Assembly: GCA_018873245.2 (NCBI GenBank)
Contig: JAEMBT020000009.1
Coordinates: forward strand, 11,629,112-11,693,111
From: Archegozetes longisetosus
Taxonomy: Eukaryota; Arthropoda; Arachnida; Sarcoptiformes; Trhypochthoniidae
Length of the DNA: 64,000 bases
Direction of reading: 5' to 3'
Both the position numbers and the translations under genes were made by a program. Below are positions 1-12,584 of the stretch, piece after piece. Numbering within the stretch: the first letter of the stretch is position 1; every line of letters begins with the position of its first letter. Under the pieces are notes generated by a model that searched no databases, was not told the DNA's origin, and saw only the letters and a program-made list of their open reading frames with translations.

Positions 1-3000
1 TTGCTTGCTATTAATGTCAGCACCTTTATCTATGAGGAGTTTGACAACATCCAAGTCACCTCTTTCAGCGGCAAAATGTAAAGGTGTTGCCCCCGTACTT
101 ATCATTAGAGTTAATATTCATGTTTATAAAATATTCTACTGCCTTTAATGTTCCGTATTTGATTGCAGCATGTAAAGGTGTTAAATTATCCAATGAAGGT
201 AATTCACTCACAATTAGGTTTATTATCTCTGAATTATCTGCCAATTCTAGAGGTGTCAGACCAATCTTGTTTCTTGATTTAACTCTGGCACCTTTATTTA
301 TAAGAAGTCTGACCACATCTAAACTATCTCTTTCAGCAGCAAAATGTAAAGGTGTTGAGCCATAGTTATCCTTGGCATTAATATCAGTTTTTATGCAAAG
401 TTCTACTGCTTCTAATGCTCCGTATTTGACGGCAGCATGTAAAAGGTGTTATATTATCCAATGTAGCTAGTTTATTAACAAGAAGTTGCATCAATTCTGA
501 ATTGTCGGTTAATGCTAGAGGTGTCAGACCATACTTGTTTTTCTCATTAACAACAGCACCTTTATATAAAAGAAATCTAGCTATATTCAAGCTTCCTCTT
601 TCAGCAGCAAAGTGCAAAGGTGTCCAATCATTCTTGTCACTAGCATTAATATCAGCATGTTTTTCTATGAGAAATTTGACCACATCCAAATGTTCATTGT
701 GGGTTGCCCAGTGTACAGGTGTTCTACCATCCATTTGTTTAGTATTAACATCAGCCCCGTTCTCTACAAGTAATTTAACGACATCCAATTTGCCTTCTTT
801 AGCAGCATAGTAGAGAGGAGTTGAACCAAAATTATCTTTAATGTTAACGTTGACACCTCTAGTGACAAGTAGCTTAACTACACTCAGGTTTACCATTATT
901 TGCAGCTAAGTGTAATGGTGTACTTCCATCTCTAGCCTGAGCATTAACATCTGCACCTTTATCTATAAGAAGACTAATCACATTCAAGTTTCCATCGTAA
1001 GCAGCAAAGTGTAATGGTGTCCAACCATTTCCTCCTTTCTCATTAATACTAGCTCCATTTTCTAACATAGTCCTAATTATTTCAACATAGCCACTTGAAA
1101 CAGCTACGTGTAGAATATGTATTCTATTAACAACATCAGTTATATCTCCCAGTTTTAACTTCTCAATGCAGTCTCTGGCCTTGTGGATATCATTTTACAC
1201 TACTTAATAGCTCACTCGTTAAGCGTTCAAGATTTGAAATTGTAGTCATAGGTGAACTAGTTGCTCTAGAAGTTGTTACAAATATTTTGGTCGTAATAGT
1301 CTCATTATTGTTGACCGAGTTGCTACCAACTGTAGATGTACTGAAATAATCTACTTTTACTTGCTCTAAAAATTTTATTACACGAGAACTACTACCAGAT
1401 TGAGCAGCAAAGTCTTTTGGTGTTTTTCCATTCTTATCAGCAATAGTAATATCCGCATTTTTTCCAACTAGAAATTCAACCACATCCAAATGATCATTAT
1501 AAGCTGCCCAGTGTAAGGGTGTTCTACCATCCCTTTGCACAACATTCACTTTGGCTCGGTTGTCTACAAGCAATTTAACAACATCCAATTTGCCTTCTTT
1601 AGCAGCATAGTATACAGGAGTTGAACCAAAATTATCTTTAGCCTTAACGTCAGCACCTTTGTCTACAAGTAGTTTGGCTAAACCGAAATTACCACTGTAA
1701 GCAGTCCAATGCAAAGGTGTCCAACCTTCATTCTTTTTAACATTAACATTAGCTCCTTTATCTACGAGTAGCTTAACCTCTTTGAAATTGTTATTGTGAA
1801 TAGCAAAATGTAAGGGTGTCCAATCTTTGTTAGTTTTAGCGTTAATATCAGCACCTCTATTGATGAGAAACTCGATAATATTTATTTGACACTTGTCTAA
1901 AGCCATGTGCAAAGGTGTCCATCCATAGTTAGTTTTAGCCTCAATATTAGCACCATTATTTAGAAGAAACTCAATCACATTGAGGTTACCTTGTTCAACA
2001 GCAATATGTAAAGGTGACTAATCATTATTTCCTTTAGCATTAACATCAGCGCTTTTCGAAATAATAAATTGAATTTTACTAACATCTTCCTTTTTCACAG
2101 CATGAAACAATTCTTCATTGATTATAATTTCCATAATTTTCGCATAATTTTTTTCCTTAGCAATATCATATGAAGTTTTACCAAGATTTGTTAGAGCATT
2201 GAGATCAGCACCTTGATCAATTAGAAATCGAACAACATTCAAGTTACCGCTTTCAACAGCAAAGTGCAAAGGTGTCCAATTACTCTTGTCACTTGAATTA
2301 ATGTCAGAACCCCTTATCAAGAAGTAGTGCGACAATACCATTGAGCAGCCAGGTGAAGAAGTTTGCGATCAAGATTATTATTTGCATTAGTACTAGAAGT
2401 TTTTCTTATGAGAAATCTTATAACATCCAATTTACCCTCTTTGGCGGCCCAGTGTAAAGGGGTATTGCCGTCATTATCCTTAGTATTAATATCTTCATCC
2501 CTGAAAAGTTTGAGTGTGTTTAATGAACCATATCTGACAGCAGCATGTAATAACGTAATATTATTCTCAGTAGCCAATTTATCCAAAATAAGCATTACTG
2601 TCTCTGATTTATCTGCTAAATCTAACGATGTGTAACCAGAAAGGTTTTTAATGTATATGTCAGCACCTCTATCGAGAAGAAGTCTCACGATATCAGGTTT
2701 CTCATTACGAGCCGCCATATGTAGAGGTGTCCACTCATTCTTATTCTTGGCATTAATGTCAGCTCCTCTACCTAGAAGAAGTCTCACGATATCAGGTTTC
2801 TCATTATAACGAGCCGCCATGTGTAGAGGTGTCCACTCATCTTTTTCTTTAACATTAATGTCAGCACCTCTATCGAGAAGAAGTCTCACGATATCAGGTT
2901 TCTCATTATAACGAGCAGCGTGGTGTAGAGGCGTCCAATCATCCTCTTCCTTAGCATTAATGTCAGCACCTCTATCGAGAAGAAGTCTCACGATATCAGG

Positions 3001-3366
3001 TTTCTCATTATAACGAGCAGCGTGGTGTAGGGGTGTCCAAACATTTATATCAGTAACATTAACATGAGCTCTATTGCTTAATAATACCTCAACTATTTCA
3101 TTATCACCATTCGTTACAGCTAAGTGTAGAAGTGTATTTTGATTTTCATCTTTCATATTAATAATATTAGTTAATTCCCCGTTTTCCTTTGCCTTTTCAA
3201 TGTATTTTGTAAGTGTTTGAATTTCATATACAGCTCTAAATATGTCTTTTTTTAAATTTTCAATCGTTGGATCGATCGCCTGCTGTGATGTTGTGCTAAT
3301 TGTAGGCATATTAGACATCGTTTTTATTATGAAATCTAAATAATTCAAATAAATTAAATTCATCAA
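1..3366 (-). pseudogene. Broken ankyrin-repeat gene (latrotoxin-like family), 3' end beyond left edge
   Basis: Six consecutive minus-strand open segments (2317-3366, 2018-2341, 1190-1978, 874-1068, 384-896, 65-316) all encode ankyrin repeats with WTPLHxAA and LLLDxGADIN signatures. Together they follow the same order as the large ankyrin gene at 26433-33595. The start at 3366 (MMNLIYLNYLDF) matches the N-terminus of that gene. Breaks seen directly: frame shifts near 95, 440, 890 and 2325, a short deletion near 1185-1190, and an in-frame stop at 2018-2020 where the paralogue pattern has Trp. The C-terminus lies left of base 1. Several shifts fall in homopolymers and could be sequencing errors, but the stop and the short deletion argue for true decay. 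Any protein would be a repeat scaffold for protein binding; function unknown. Confidence 0.85.
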
Positions 3367-3532
3367 GTTAAGTTTGTTTGAAATATCATGTCTCTTTTAA
3401 ATCTGTTATTTTAATTTGAAAACATGCCTATTTAGGTCGGTTATTTGAGTGACTTAAACAGCATTAAATGATATCAATTTACATAATTAACTTTTATGCT
3501 TGCTTTACACTTGAAAGTTTGAACAAAAAGTA

Positions 3533-3806
3533 GACATCAAATATAGAAGAAAAACAGGTCTCGATTCAACACTTTTCATATAAGTATAGGTTTTTATTAC
3601 TAGTTTATCTTCAAATTTAAGATTTATCGACCATTTTATTTTGCAAAATTAGTCTTAATGAGCATTTCGTTATGCTTATATATCACTTACTGCAATGCTA
3701 ATGCATATTTTAGTATCAATATTACATTTAAAACAGGTTTGAAAAATGTTCATTTCAAAAGTTTGCAGTGCGCAAATATATGCTAGTCATAAGTAAGAAG
3801 CATTAG
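3533..3806 (-). promoter_or_regulatory. 5' flank of the left ankyrin gene, conserved with the right one
   Basis: A block at about 3533-3575 (with gaagaaaaacaggt and gattcaaca) recurs at 33751-33790 at a similar distance upstream of the second ankyrin gene. Weaker similarity continues to 3806 / 34040. This shows that both loci come from one duplication that included upstream DNA. Whether the block is a promoter element or only shared ancestry is not shown. Confidence 0.5.
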
Positions 3807-4199
3807 TGTAAGATTCTTACGTTACTAACTTTATTGTTAGCTAATAGAATACTACAATGAAATTTAATAATCGTTTTATAATACTATTACTGTACTTTTA
3901 AGTAATTCTAGTCATCTCAAAAATTTTAGGTTGGGTTGAGTTAGGTCAAGTTAGATTTCTCTTATTATAAGGGATAGTTTATCAAGAAATTTATCAGAAT
4001 TCACCTAAAAATGTCCAACAACGTTAAGACTAATAGATTAGCTCAGTCCAATTATGCAATTATTAGATTATTTGAAATTGACTGATGCCCAACCAAATTC
4101 CAACTTTTAAGTCCACTTATTCTCGCGCTAATTAGCAAAATTACATAAACCGAGAGTGAAGAAAAAAGAAACTCGAATCGAACCTGTTAACGGTGATAT
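3807..4199. other. Intergenic, no gene seen
   Basis: AT-rich DNA with stops in all frames. It contains a ggttgggttgagttaggtc tract at about 3929, similar to the aacccacctaacct tracts further on. Nothing else is recognisable. Confidence 0.5.
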
Positions 4200-4305
4200 A
4201 TGATAAATATATCGTCACAGTGCTATAATGCGCTAACTCGAAACTTTTCACAAAATGAGTAAATGCCAATTTTGAAGCAAAATATCAGAACTCTATAAAT
4301 TGCTC

Positions 4306-4837
4306 GGTCATTCTACAGTATACGCCACCCCATACTACTGCAGTATTCGCCACCCCCGAACCTAATACAGTATTCGCCACCCCTGGACCTTCTAGAGTAC
4401 ATACCATCACTTCAAGCGTTAATTGAGTTCTCCATCTCAGAGCCCCAAAACGGGCATTTTTATTGAATCTTATGTATGCAAATAAATAACCAGATCAATG
4501 CTTTTAAAACATAAATACAATGTAATGCAACTAAAGCTTCCTATTACAGTACGCTGAAAAAAGTTAGAGTACGCTGCATTTTAATTTCTTCAAAAATTGC
4601 AGAAAATACTGGTGTATTATTGCAAATTTCTACAACATTTTAGACCTAACTTAATCTGTTCAGAATAGATCTAACATATCCAAACCTAACCTACTCAACA
4701 TACGTAACTCACCTAACCCACATAATCCGCATAATCCGCATAATCCACATAACCCACTTAACCCACCTAATAAACCTAACCTGATAGGTAATATACACTA
4801 TAGTAGGTCTAGTGGTGGCGTATACTGTAGATTGACC
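4306..4837. mobile_element. Non-autonomous DNA transposon (MITE) with 8-bp target duplication
   Basis: The terminal inverted repeats match at 23 of 24 positions: left 4306-4329 (ggtcattctacagtatacgc...) and right 4814-4837 in reverse complement. They are flanked by the exact direct repeat aattgctc at 4298-4305 and 4838-4845. The interior carries reiterated cagtattcgccaccc near 4340-4385 and a cataatccg array near 4710-4760, with no ORF. An 8-bp duplication fits the hAT or P superfamilies, or MULEs (8-11 bp); the GG terminus favours MULE-like. The superfamily is not established. Confidence 0.8.
4710..4770. repeat. Short tandem repeat, cataatccg units
   Basis: Four to five contiguous imperfect units of about 9 bp (cataatccg / cataaccca) lie inside the MITE, merging into a longer tract of CCTAA/CCCAC-like words. 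Confidence 0.6.
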
Positions 4838-6230
4838 AATTGCTCGAATTGAATCTGAAAATTTTCAAGTAGAATTCCTAAAATCCGTCGTGGAATAAAG
4901 AGCTAACATTTTATCGCAGAAATTTTCAATGCTATATTGCGTTAATTCAATTTTTTAATTTAAAACAACTAATCAATTATTTCAAGCATAAAATCAGAGA
5001 AAAATTAATATTTTCAACCTATCTTATAATCTCTCTAAATTTTAATCACTTGAAGAACCAATGAGTTATGTATTCCATCGGATCTTCATCGATTCTTATC
5101 GGATCGTTATATAATCATTTAATAAATTATATCATTCATTGTTTTTACATTCAAATTCGTCGAATAGATTTTTGTAAACACATGTGTTCAAGAAATGAAC
5201 CCTCTTTTTAAAAATTTTCATTAATGAGTCGACACATCTTCAAATTAATGCAAGCAAACTAACTATATGTTCAAATATAATCAAATAAGATTTTCTAAAA
5301 TTCTGTAATTAACAAGCCTCAAATAAGTTCCTCATTCATAATGAGAAATCGTATTAAGAAGTATACATGACTGATACTTAGTTCTAATATAAATACCTTA
5401 TTTTTTGAAATCAGTTGAAGTAATAAGAAATTATTTTCCAGTAATTAAATTGATATTTCGATATAGATTAATTGATTATATCATGGAAAACTTATTTTGA
5501 TTTCCTGCTACAAATTTAAAGAAATGTTTGATTGAAGTTCAATACTTTCTGATCAGTATAAATATGACAATTAAGTATTGACAACGAGTAACTTTAAATC
5601 AGTAATAACTATTAATTATAGTTATAGTTAGTTCACTAATTTCTGTAACATCTTTAAAGCTTGAATTTTTTTGCTAAAAATTACTGATCAGAGACTCTTT
5701 AGGCGTATCGATATTGAAAGCAATTGAAAAAGAGAAAAAATGTATGAAACTAATGATCGAGAAGAAGTTTACAATTAAGGGAAGTGTTCCTCATAAGTCT
5801 AGGCTGTGTTATGTTTATATCATCATTGAATATGTTTAAGAATAAACCTCAAATCAATAAGCTGATGCATTTAAAATCAGTATATTCTATAAGATTCTCA
5901 ATAAGGTTCATTTATATTCTTACGATTTTTTATCTATAAGTATTTTTGAATTTCATTGAGTTAGTGCGTTATATCACTAAGAATTTAAGAAGTTTTCAGG
6001 GCTAGAAAGCGCTAACTCAGAAATCTGGTTGCAACTACTGTTAGTTAGGAAGTTACAGGATTTATATATTCCTCAACTATAAAAGAACTAAATACATCTA
6101 TATCAAATATTATATCATGAATTGTACAGTTTTAATAGTTTCTTGGGATTTCAATTCTAAACTTTAAACTCAAATTTCTCATAAGCAGACTTTTCCGAGT
6201 TAGCGCAATATAGCACTGAGGTGACGATAC

Positions 6231-7339
6231 ATTAATTGAAATTCTGCTACTGGTTAGACAGCGATTACATGCTATGCGCCTAACACTAACTTTACTGATG
6301 TTCTGATACAAAATGCGACGGGTAACAGTTGTGCGACTATTACTACATCTAATAAGTTAGGCATTCGGATTAGAGTCAGATCAGAGATTGATTAATAGAA
6401 AAATTATTTTAGATAATTCATCAGTCATATTTCGATCAAACAAGTTCGACAACTGTTTTACACAACTATTTCTGACATAAATTCAGAATCGATGGCTTCC
6501 CAAGTGAATAGAAAATATGAAGTGAATTGAGAGGCTGGATCTTAATCTTATGTGGATAAGGATTATATCGGCTGCTTCCGTAGACTAAAATCTCCCATAA
6601 ATGAAGTTCATTTGACACAACTGGCCAAATATTCACAGCTGTAGCTGGTGGAAGGCTACGGGCTATAGTTCATACCATACATTTAAAAATTGCAATGTAA
6701 GCCTGAAATGGAAAAAAATCTGACAAAATTTGAAATTGTATTTATTTGACGCGTCAACTAATTGCTTATCGTTAAACATTAATCAAAGGTTTGAAAATAA
6801 CTAACGGGTATTTGAGTTTGAAAAGGCGTTCTCCACAACAAATCAGAGCAGATCATTTTAAACTTTAGGCCCCCAGACCAAAAATACGGACTACAACACT
6901 GTCAATGTTAGAGCAATTTTCTTATTTTATATTATTATATATAACAAACAACCAAACAATTTAACATAAAATAATTAATAAAATTTCATTTTGTTGTTGA
7001 AAATCTTTAAATTACATTATTTAGGACAATTAGAAAAAATTGTACCTTAAGTGATCTTGTATTTTGAAAATTGTGTTCCTTTAAACGACAAATAAATGAC
7101 TTAACAAACTTGAGATAAGATTATAAAAATGACAAAAGTCTATAATTTTGATTTACACTATTTCATACAGACGTGTAATGGATAAAATATGGCGCACTTA
7201 TTAGTGATTAAAAAGTGCAAAAAACATTCAGACAGGATAAGACTATTGTAATCCTTTCGTAGCATTATAGGCATTAATTTGACTACCAGGTGGCGCCTGC
7301 GCTTCGAATCAAATCAAATAGGTTTACATGAAACATGTC
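6231..7339. other. Intergenic, no gene seen
   Basis: AT-rich sequence, stops in all frames, no RNA gene or repeat recognised. Confidence 0.5.
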
Positions 7340-9195
7340 TATTTTCAAATTTGGCACTAAAACATTGAGTTGTGTCGTCTGACATTCAGAGTAAGAGACA
7401 ATCATTTGTTTGTTATTTAAGTGAAGCCATTGGCGCTACGCTGTAATCAAACTGTTATCAGGCTATAATAAGGCTATAATGAATGAAACTATTGAATATG
7501 ATTTTTGCCATAATTGGCTTAGATTTTGTTGTACACATTATTTATTGCCATTCGATCCTTTAATAGTTATTTTATATTAACTTATTGAGAGTTTGAGCTA
7601 AATTTGTTTTTTCATATATTTAAACATTTTAAAATTTTGTACTAAACCAATGCTTTCGATACCAAATAATTTAGTAATAGTTAAATAATTTATTTAAATC
7701 AACATTAAGTCAGTTGTGATTCGTAGCAATCAATTAATGAACTAATGAACAAATGAATAAATGAATGAGTGACTGAATGAAAGGCACGCGTCATGTACTC
7801 AATCAAAACAGCGAAGTGAGACAAGTAAAACAAGTAAAAAATGAAGAGGCAGAACAAGACAATAAAATGTCAGATCTAATAAATTAAAATAAATGTGGAA
7901 CATTTCGTTCGACAAGCTATAAGTGAATGTGAGGAGCATGTCATTCAAGCATTGCTTTCAAGTGTTCGCTAACTTTAATCCCAAACTTTTGTCTTACGTC
8001 AACACTTAAATCTAGTGAACAAGTATTGAATGAGTTGAGAACAACTGATGTTCACATTGAAACGACCGGCATCTGCAACAGAGCAACAAATTAGTATTAA
8101 TTAGTATTATCAACAATTATAGTGAAATATCTAAATCCGCCACAACTAAACGCAAGCACTGCATTAAACCGACACTTATTGTTGAGCGATATATCACAAG
8201 TGCATCTCTAATCAAACTAAGTTTCATCTTTGGGTTTATGTGTTGATCACACGATCTATTGCTCTGAGTCTACATCTGTGACGATCGACTCTTACATTTG
8301 TTTCTCACAAATGTTCACCTGATGTTCAACACATCAATCAATTGATGCATTTGACAAATTACAACGTCAATAAAAATCATTTCAATTATGTTTCGAACAA
8401 TCACATTAATGGACAAACAGGTCGTGAATGCACTCTTAAAACTTGATGGCGGTATTTGAATCATTCGCGTAAAGACGTCGATGTTTTATGAAATTCAATT
8501 GAAGATATGATCATTAAAACGATGATCAGCTGTGAACCACATATTGTCAAACTGATTGAGCAAAACCTGGAGATCGCTTTTCTAGTTTTGAACTTTTGGA
8601 CTTCGATATGATGCTCGATAGTAATTACAAGCGTTGGTTACTAGAAGTCAACGTTTGTTCCAATTTGAGGTCTGATTCAGCTGTTGATAGTTCTATGAAA
8701 AGTCAATTGATTAAAGATATTTTTAGCATTAATGGCTATCGGGTACCTTGCCTTTGAAGAAGTTTGGTAGCTATGCAAACTTTATTCTCTTAAATAAACA
8801 TTTTGATTGCGCACAACTCAGTAGTGAGGAGAAGATAGAAGTACAGCACAGTTTTTATATGTGTTGATTTGAACTAAATTTATTAATTTTATTGATTTTG
8901 TAATATTATAGCACGAACTCTGATCTAAGAGTAGAGCGTTAAACAATACTGTATAGTTTCATAACAAACCGATGATGACATTTGTGAGCTGATTGAATCC
9001 GAAGATGGATTTTGTAGATCTGGCAACTATTCGTTTGCTTCACCTAAAAGTGATGAAAATCTGAAATATTTTGATTATGTATTTTACTAAATTATTAGAT
9101 GAATATCAACAACGATATTGTAATAATAGAGAAGGTTTTCAAAATTGATACTTAGCCGAATCTGTCTAACCCGAACATGTAGTTAAGTCATTTTA
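7340..9195 (+). pseudogene. Decayed duplicate of the TTLL4-like gene
   Basis: This stretch aligns in order with 12585-15115, including upstream DNA (gtgaagccattggcgctacg at 7422), the start of exon 1 (7733-7915), most of exon 3 and part of exon 4 (to about 9100), and 3' flank (gaacatgtagttaagt). About 700 bp corresponding to late exon 1, both first introns, exon 2 and early exon 3 are missing at about 7919. The remaining coding parts have stops and frame shifts and no usable open frame. The ELLDFDMMLD-like and LEVN motifs can still be read around 8595-8665. It is a segmental DNA duplicate rather than a retrocopy, because flanking non-coding DNA is shared. Confidence 0.85.
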
Positions 9196-9885
9196 ATATT
9201 ACAACTTTATAATCAAAGTTTACGAATGCGTACAGAACTCAACATATAGTAAAGTTATAAAGTAGAATTTTATCGCCTATAATGTAAAATTATAGTTATC
9301 CACAGTTTTTGTCTTAGGTAAATAATTCAATATTCGACAGTACTTTGACTTACTAAATAGCGCTCTATTCGACTCTATATCCATTTGTTCAGATAACAAG
9401 ACAAGAGTGAATACCAATTGTTTTGCGAACCATTGATTGATGGGCTGCAGTCTTCGAGGAATGATATCATGAAAATGATTTATTAGTGACTCACTTAACG
9501 AAATGATCTCAACTTTTCCATAACAAACTCTAAAATGCATTGATCTTAGAATTAGATCAGTATATTAATTAGATTATATTATATTTTGCCAATTTCTGGC
9601 GATTGTGTTCGTGTTGACAATTCTGTTGGTATTAACGATTCTATTAGTGTTGTCTAGATAAAAATAGTTTGCGGACGACTAACAAGTGATGGATTGAATA
9701 ATAAGTCTCTGATCAGATATGACATAATGTTATATAAGTTGTGTTTTGAGTGAGCAGTATATCAAACAGAGAAAATACTATTTAAGCATTGCTTAAATGA
9801 TCTGCTATTCAATAATAACCTTATTTTCAGTTATCAGCATGAACGGACATATTTTTGCAAATCAATTAAGGCAAAATAACATATA
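9196..9885. other. Intergenic with one unplaced 87-codon frame
   Basis: A minus-strand open frame of 87 codons at 9277-9540 is not recognised and has no supporting splice or repeat context. It may be chance. Nothing else is seen. Confidence 0.4.
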
Positions 9886-10303
9886 GCCATTTAATTTTTC
9901 AAGTTTTATAGATACGATCGGCAGTAGCCATGCTGAGGTTTAATGCTTGACAATCTGAGCCTGATTTCACTTTGAAAGTTTTACTTGCTGCAGTGTTTAT
10001 TCGTTTGAATACTATTCAATTGTGAATACGAGTCATTTAATATTTTTAAATATTGTTAGTGAATTAACAAACTTCACAATTGAATAGTATTCAAACGATT
10101 TTTTAAATAGAAATTACTTTTTGCATAAAAAATATGTCAAAAATTAAAGCTTTTAAAGTTTCAGATGTAAAGAAAATTTGAAACTAAAGTATCGAACCCG
10201 AGACCTAAAGTTTAATGTCAAGCATTAAACCTCAGCGCCACGAAGACTTTAGTTAACACTGCAATCAAACAATAATCTATAAAACTTGAAAAAATTAAAT
10301 GGC
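9886..10303. repeat. Large imperfect palindrome with tRNA-like arms
   Basis: Outer arms 9886-9913 and 10275-10303 are reverse complements with one indel. A perfect 25-bp inverted pair lies inside, at 10002-10026 and 10073-10097. Between them, opposed copies of a tgctgaggtttaatgcttga-like segment occur at about 9929 and (minus strand) 10207-10235. On the minus strand the right arm reads like an altered tRNA: a box-A-like tggcgctgagg, a TTAAT/ATTAA anticodon stem, and the B-box-like ggtctcgggttcga. This suggests a tRNA-derived SINE or two tRNA-like copies head to head. No intact cloverleaf was confirmed. Confidence 0.6.
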
Positions 10304-10924
10304 AAAAAAATATATGTTACGTAACGCGTTGGCGGCTAATTTTTTGATATATATTTTAGAGTGTGCCTAAGATTGATTTTATAAAAAAAAATTTTCAAGT
10401 TTGTTCCGTTCGCTGCTGACTGTCCATTGTTAGTTCTAGTCTTATATTCGTCGGTCAATCGGGAGGACACCTATTTTTGTGCTTACGATCAATAAATATT
10501 TCTTAACTATTCTTATTTTTGTGCAATGAATTGCAGATTAATTCTCCTCTTAATCATACTGTAAAAAATTTCAAATGAGTTGACATGATGCGAATATGAA
10601 TCCTTTCAATGCTCTACTGTTCAATTATTATCACATTTTCGTAAATATTTGACGATATAATCAAATTTCATTGCGTTATATAAATTTATATGAACAGGTG
10701 TTTTATTCAATTTTAAACTCGAATTTTACATTTTCCCAAACATATGATCTCTAAATAATTATTACCAATCAATAAAAAAATAGAGTCTATTCATAGCAAG
10801 CACTGATGATCAAAAGCTTAATTTGAATACTATAAAGATAAAGTTTGAGACCATCAGAACCAATAAATCATTAGATATCTGATATGTTCAACTTTTTATG
10901 ATCAAGTGATAGGAATTAATATAT
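10304..10924. other. Intergenic, no gene seen
   Basis: AT-rich with stops throughout; nothing recognisable. Confidence 0.5.
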
Positions 10925-11145
10925 GATTTAAAACATACAAATATGTATATATAGTTTCGATTAACATATAATTTCAGTTAATACATATTTCAATTAATGT
11001 ATTATTTCAGACGAAGACTTAATTGCAAAAAATTGATCAGCGAGAGTATGAGTATTAGGTTGGTTTATGACAAACCCAAAGAACCATGAGAAGAAGGCCA
11101 GACACGTGAAGACGACGTGGGGTTGAAGGTGTAATGTACTACTAT
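10925..11145 (+). repeat. Dispersed repeat, copy A
   Basis: About 220 bp running from repeated ttaatatatttcaatt words through acgaagacttaattgcaaaa to aacccaaagaaccatgagaa and gtgtaatgtactact. It aligns along its length with 25965-26190 in the same orientation. Family unknown; no terminal repeats seen. Confidence 0.65.
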
Positions 11146-12584
11146 TTATGAGCTCAACCTATGAACAAAGTCTGCCAACAGTCAAACTACACGTACACGA
11201 AGGGAGAGACCAATTATGGGCGAAGACAAGGGCTGCGTTACTCATATCATCATTATCTAGATCAGACTGGCTGGTTCATCAAAGCTGAGGATGATACCTA
11301 AGTCGTAGCAAAAAAATTTAAGATACTTCTCCAACCAAAACTCTTCCAAACCTATTCATTTCGGCTGCAGATTCAAACCTTATGTGCATGAGGGGTGTCG
11401 GCCAACCTCAGTCAATCCGTCCACAGTTCTGCATGATTAATTGTTGATTAACTTCAGTTATGTGTCTGGTGGAGCCGGTTATTATTGAGTAGAGAAGCCC
11501 TGAGACTCTTTGTCGAAAAAGGATTAAGTGTTGGTCACGCACCTAAATGTAAAGAAGCTAACGATGGTGGTGCTGAAGATGTCAATATAGATCAGTGTCT
11601 GGAAGCGTTCGGTATTGCCACTGGTGATTCTAGAGATAGTTTAGGCAGAGGAAGGTTCTTGCCGAGTGTGAGCTGAGCTTAGCTGTGAACTGGACTGATC
11701 TAATATAACCTGATTGATAAATTCAAATTTTTCGCGAAACATTTTAATATTTATTAGCAATACTGGAAATTAGTTACAAAGTAATAAATTTTAGTCTAAG
11801 AGTTTCAAATGGTCTAGATTTCAATAGTATCTTGTTATTTAACATTACGGGTAATTAAATATCAAATCGTTAAATTAATGTTTATTCCAAATCAGAGTAC
11901 TTAAGCATTGAATTGAAACACATTAAACTCTTTTGAAATAAATTATTGAATATTTAATACTATATTAAAACGTTTTAGAATCGTTTTCTGTGCTATTATT
12001 GTAAAGTATTTAAGTTAAACTAAACGTCATTAGACTATACAGCATATTATTTATAGGCATTTCATTTATAGGCATTTCATTGAAAGTATCAAATCTATAT
12101 TTCGATAAATCGTTTAAGAATAGTAAACTCTAATAAGTTCCATCAACTATTACCCATTGAGCTGAGCTAAGCTGAACTGATGTCTAACATTAGATATGAT
12201 AGATACGAAAAATTAGAACTATTGGTATTCAGAAACTTACTTTTAGATATGAAATTTCAAATTATCTTTTTTTTGTTCAAAATGACTTAAAGTTTTTCCT
12301 TATTAACAATATTATTGCCATTCATCGAGTAATTTGACTGAATTAGAGTACATATTGATGGGTAAAATACGTAGGAATCAATAGAAATAAGCCATAGGAA
12401 ATAAATTTTTGAATGGTCATAACTTGTAAGTGTCTAGCGATCAGCCTTTACTATATGCCTTTTCGAACATCATATGACATGTTATTTATGCCATAAAAAT
12501 ATTTTTGAAATCGATTATTTACATAGTCCCGAATTTGCCTCGTAAGATTTACGCAAGAACTAAACCTACAAAATGTAGATAAAT
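11146..12584. other. Intergenic; GC-richer patch at 11150-11690
   Basis: The patch 11150-11690 is visibly richer in G and C than its surroundings and holds a 63-codon plus-strand frame (11485-11676, starting with TTG, MSREALRLFVEKG) that I do not recognise. The remainder is AT-rich with no gene seen. Confidence 0.4.

Larger units (their letters stand above)
4200..6230. repeat. Degenerate inverted-repeat element, about 2 kb
   Basis: The left arm near 4207-4245 (atcgtcacagtgctataatg, then cgctaactcg) is matched in reverse complement near 6189-6230 (cgagttagcgcaatatagca, then gtgacgatac). The same GCTATATTGCGCTAACTC-like motif recurs inside at about 4930-4950, 5960-5985 and 6008-6020 in both orientations. 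No coding frame is visible. The 532-bp MITE at 4306-4837 lies inside. Ends and target duplications are not clear, so the boundaries are approximate. Confidence 0.5.

Noticed and set aside
9277..9540. 87-codon minus-strand frame
   Set aside because: Looks moderately protein-like but shows no recognised domain, no splice sites and no neighbour that would explain it; not called as a gene.
10184..10250. A functional tRNA gene on the minus strand
   Set aside because: Box B-like and stem features exist, but the acceptor stem and the base before the anticodon do not fit a normal cloverleaf; treated as a tRNA-like repeat.
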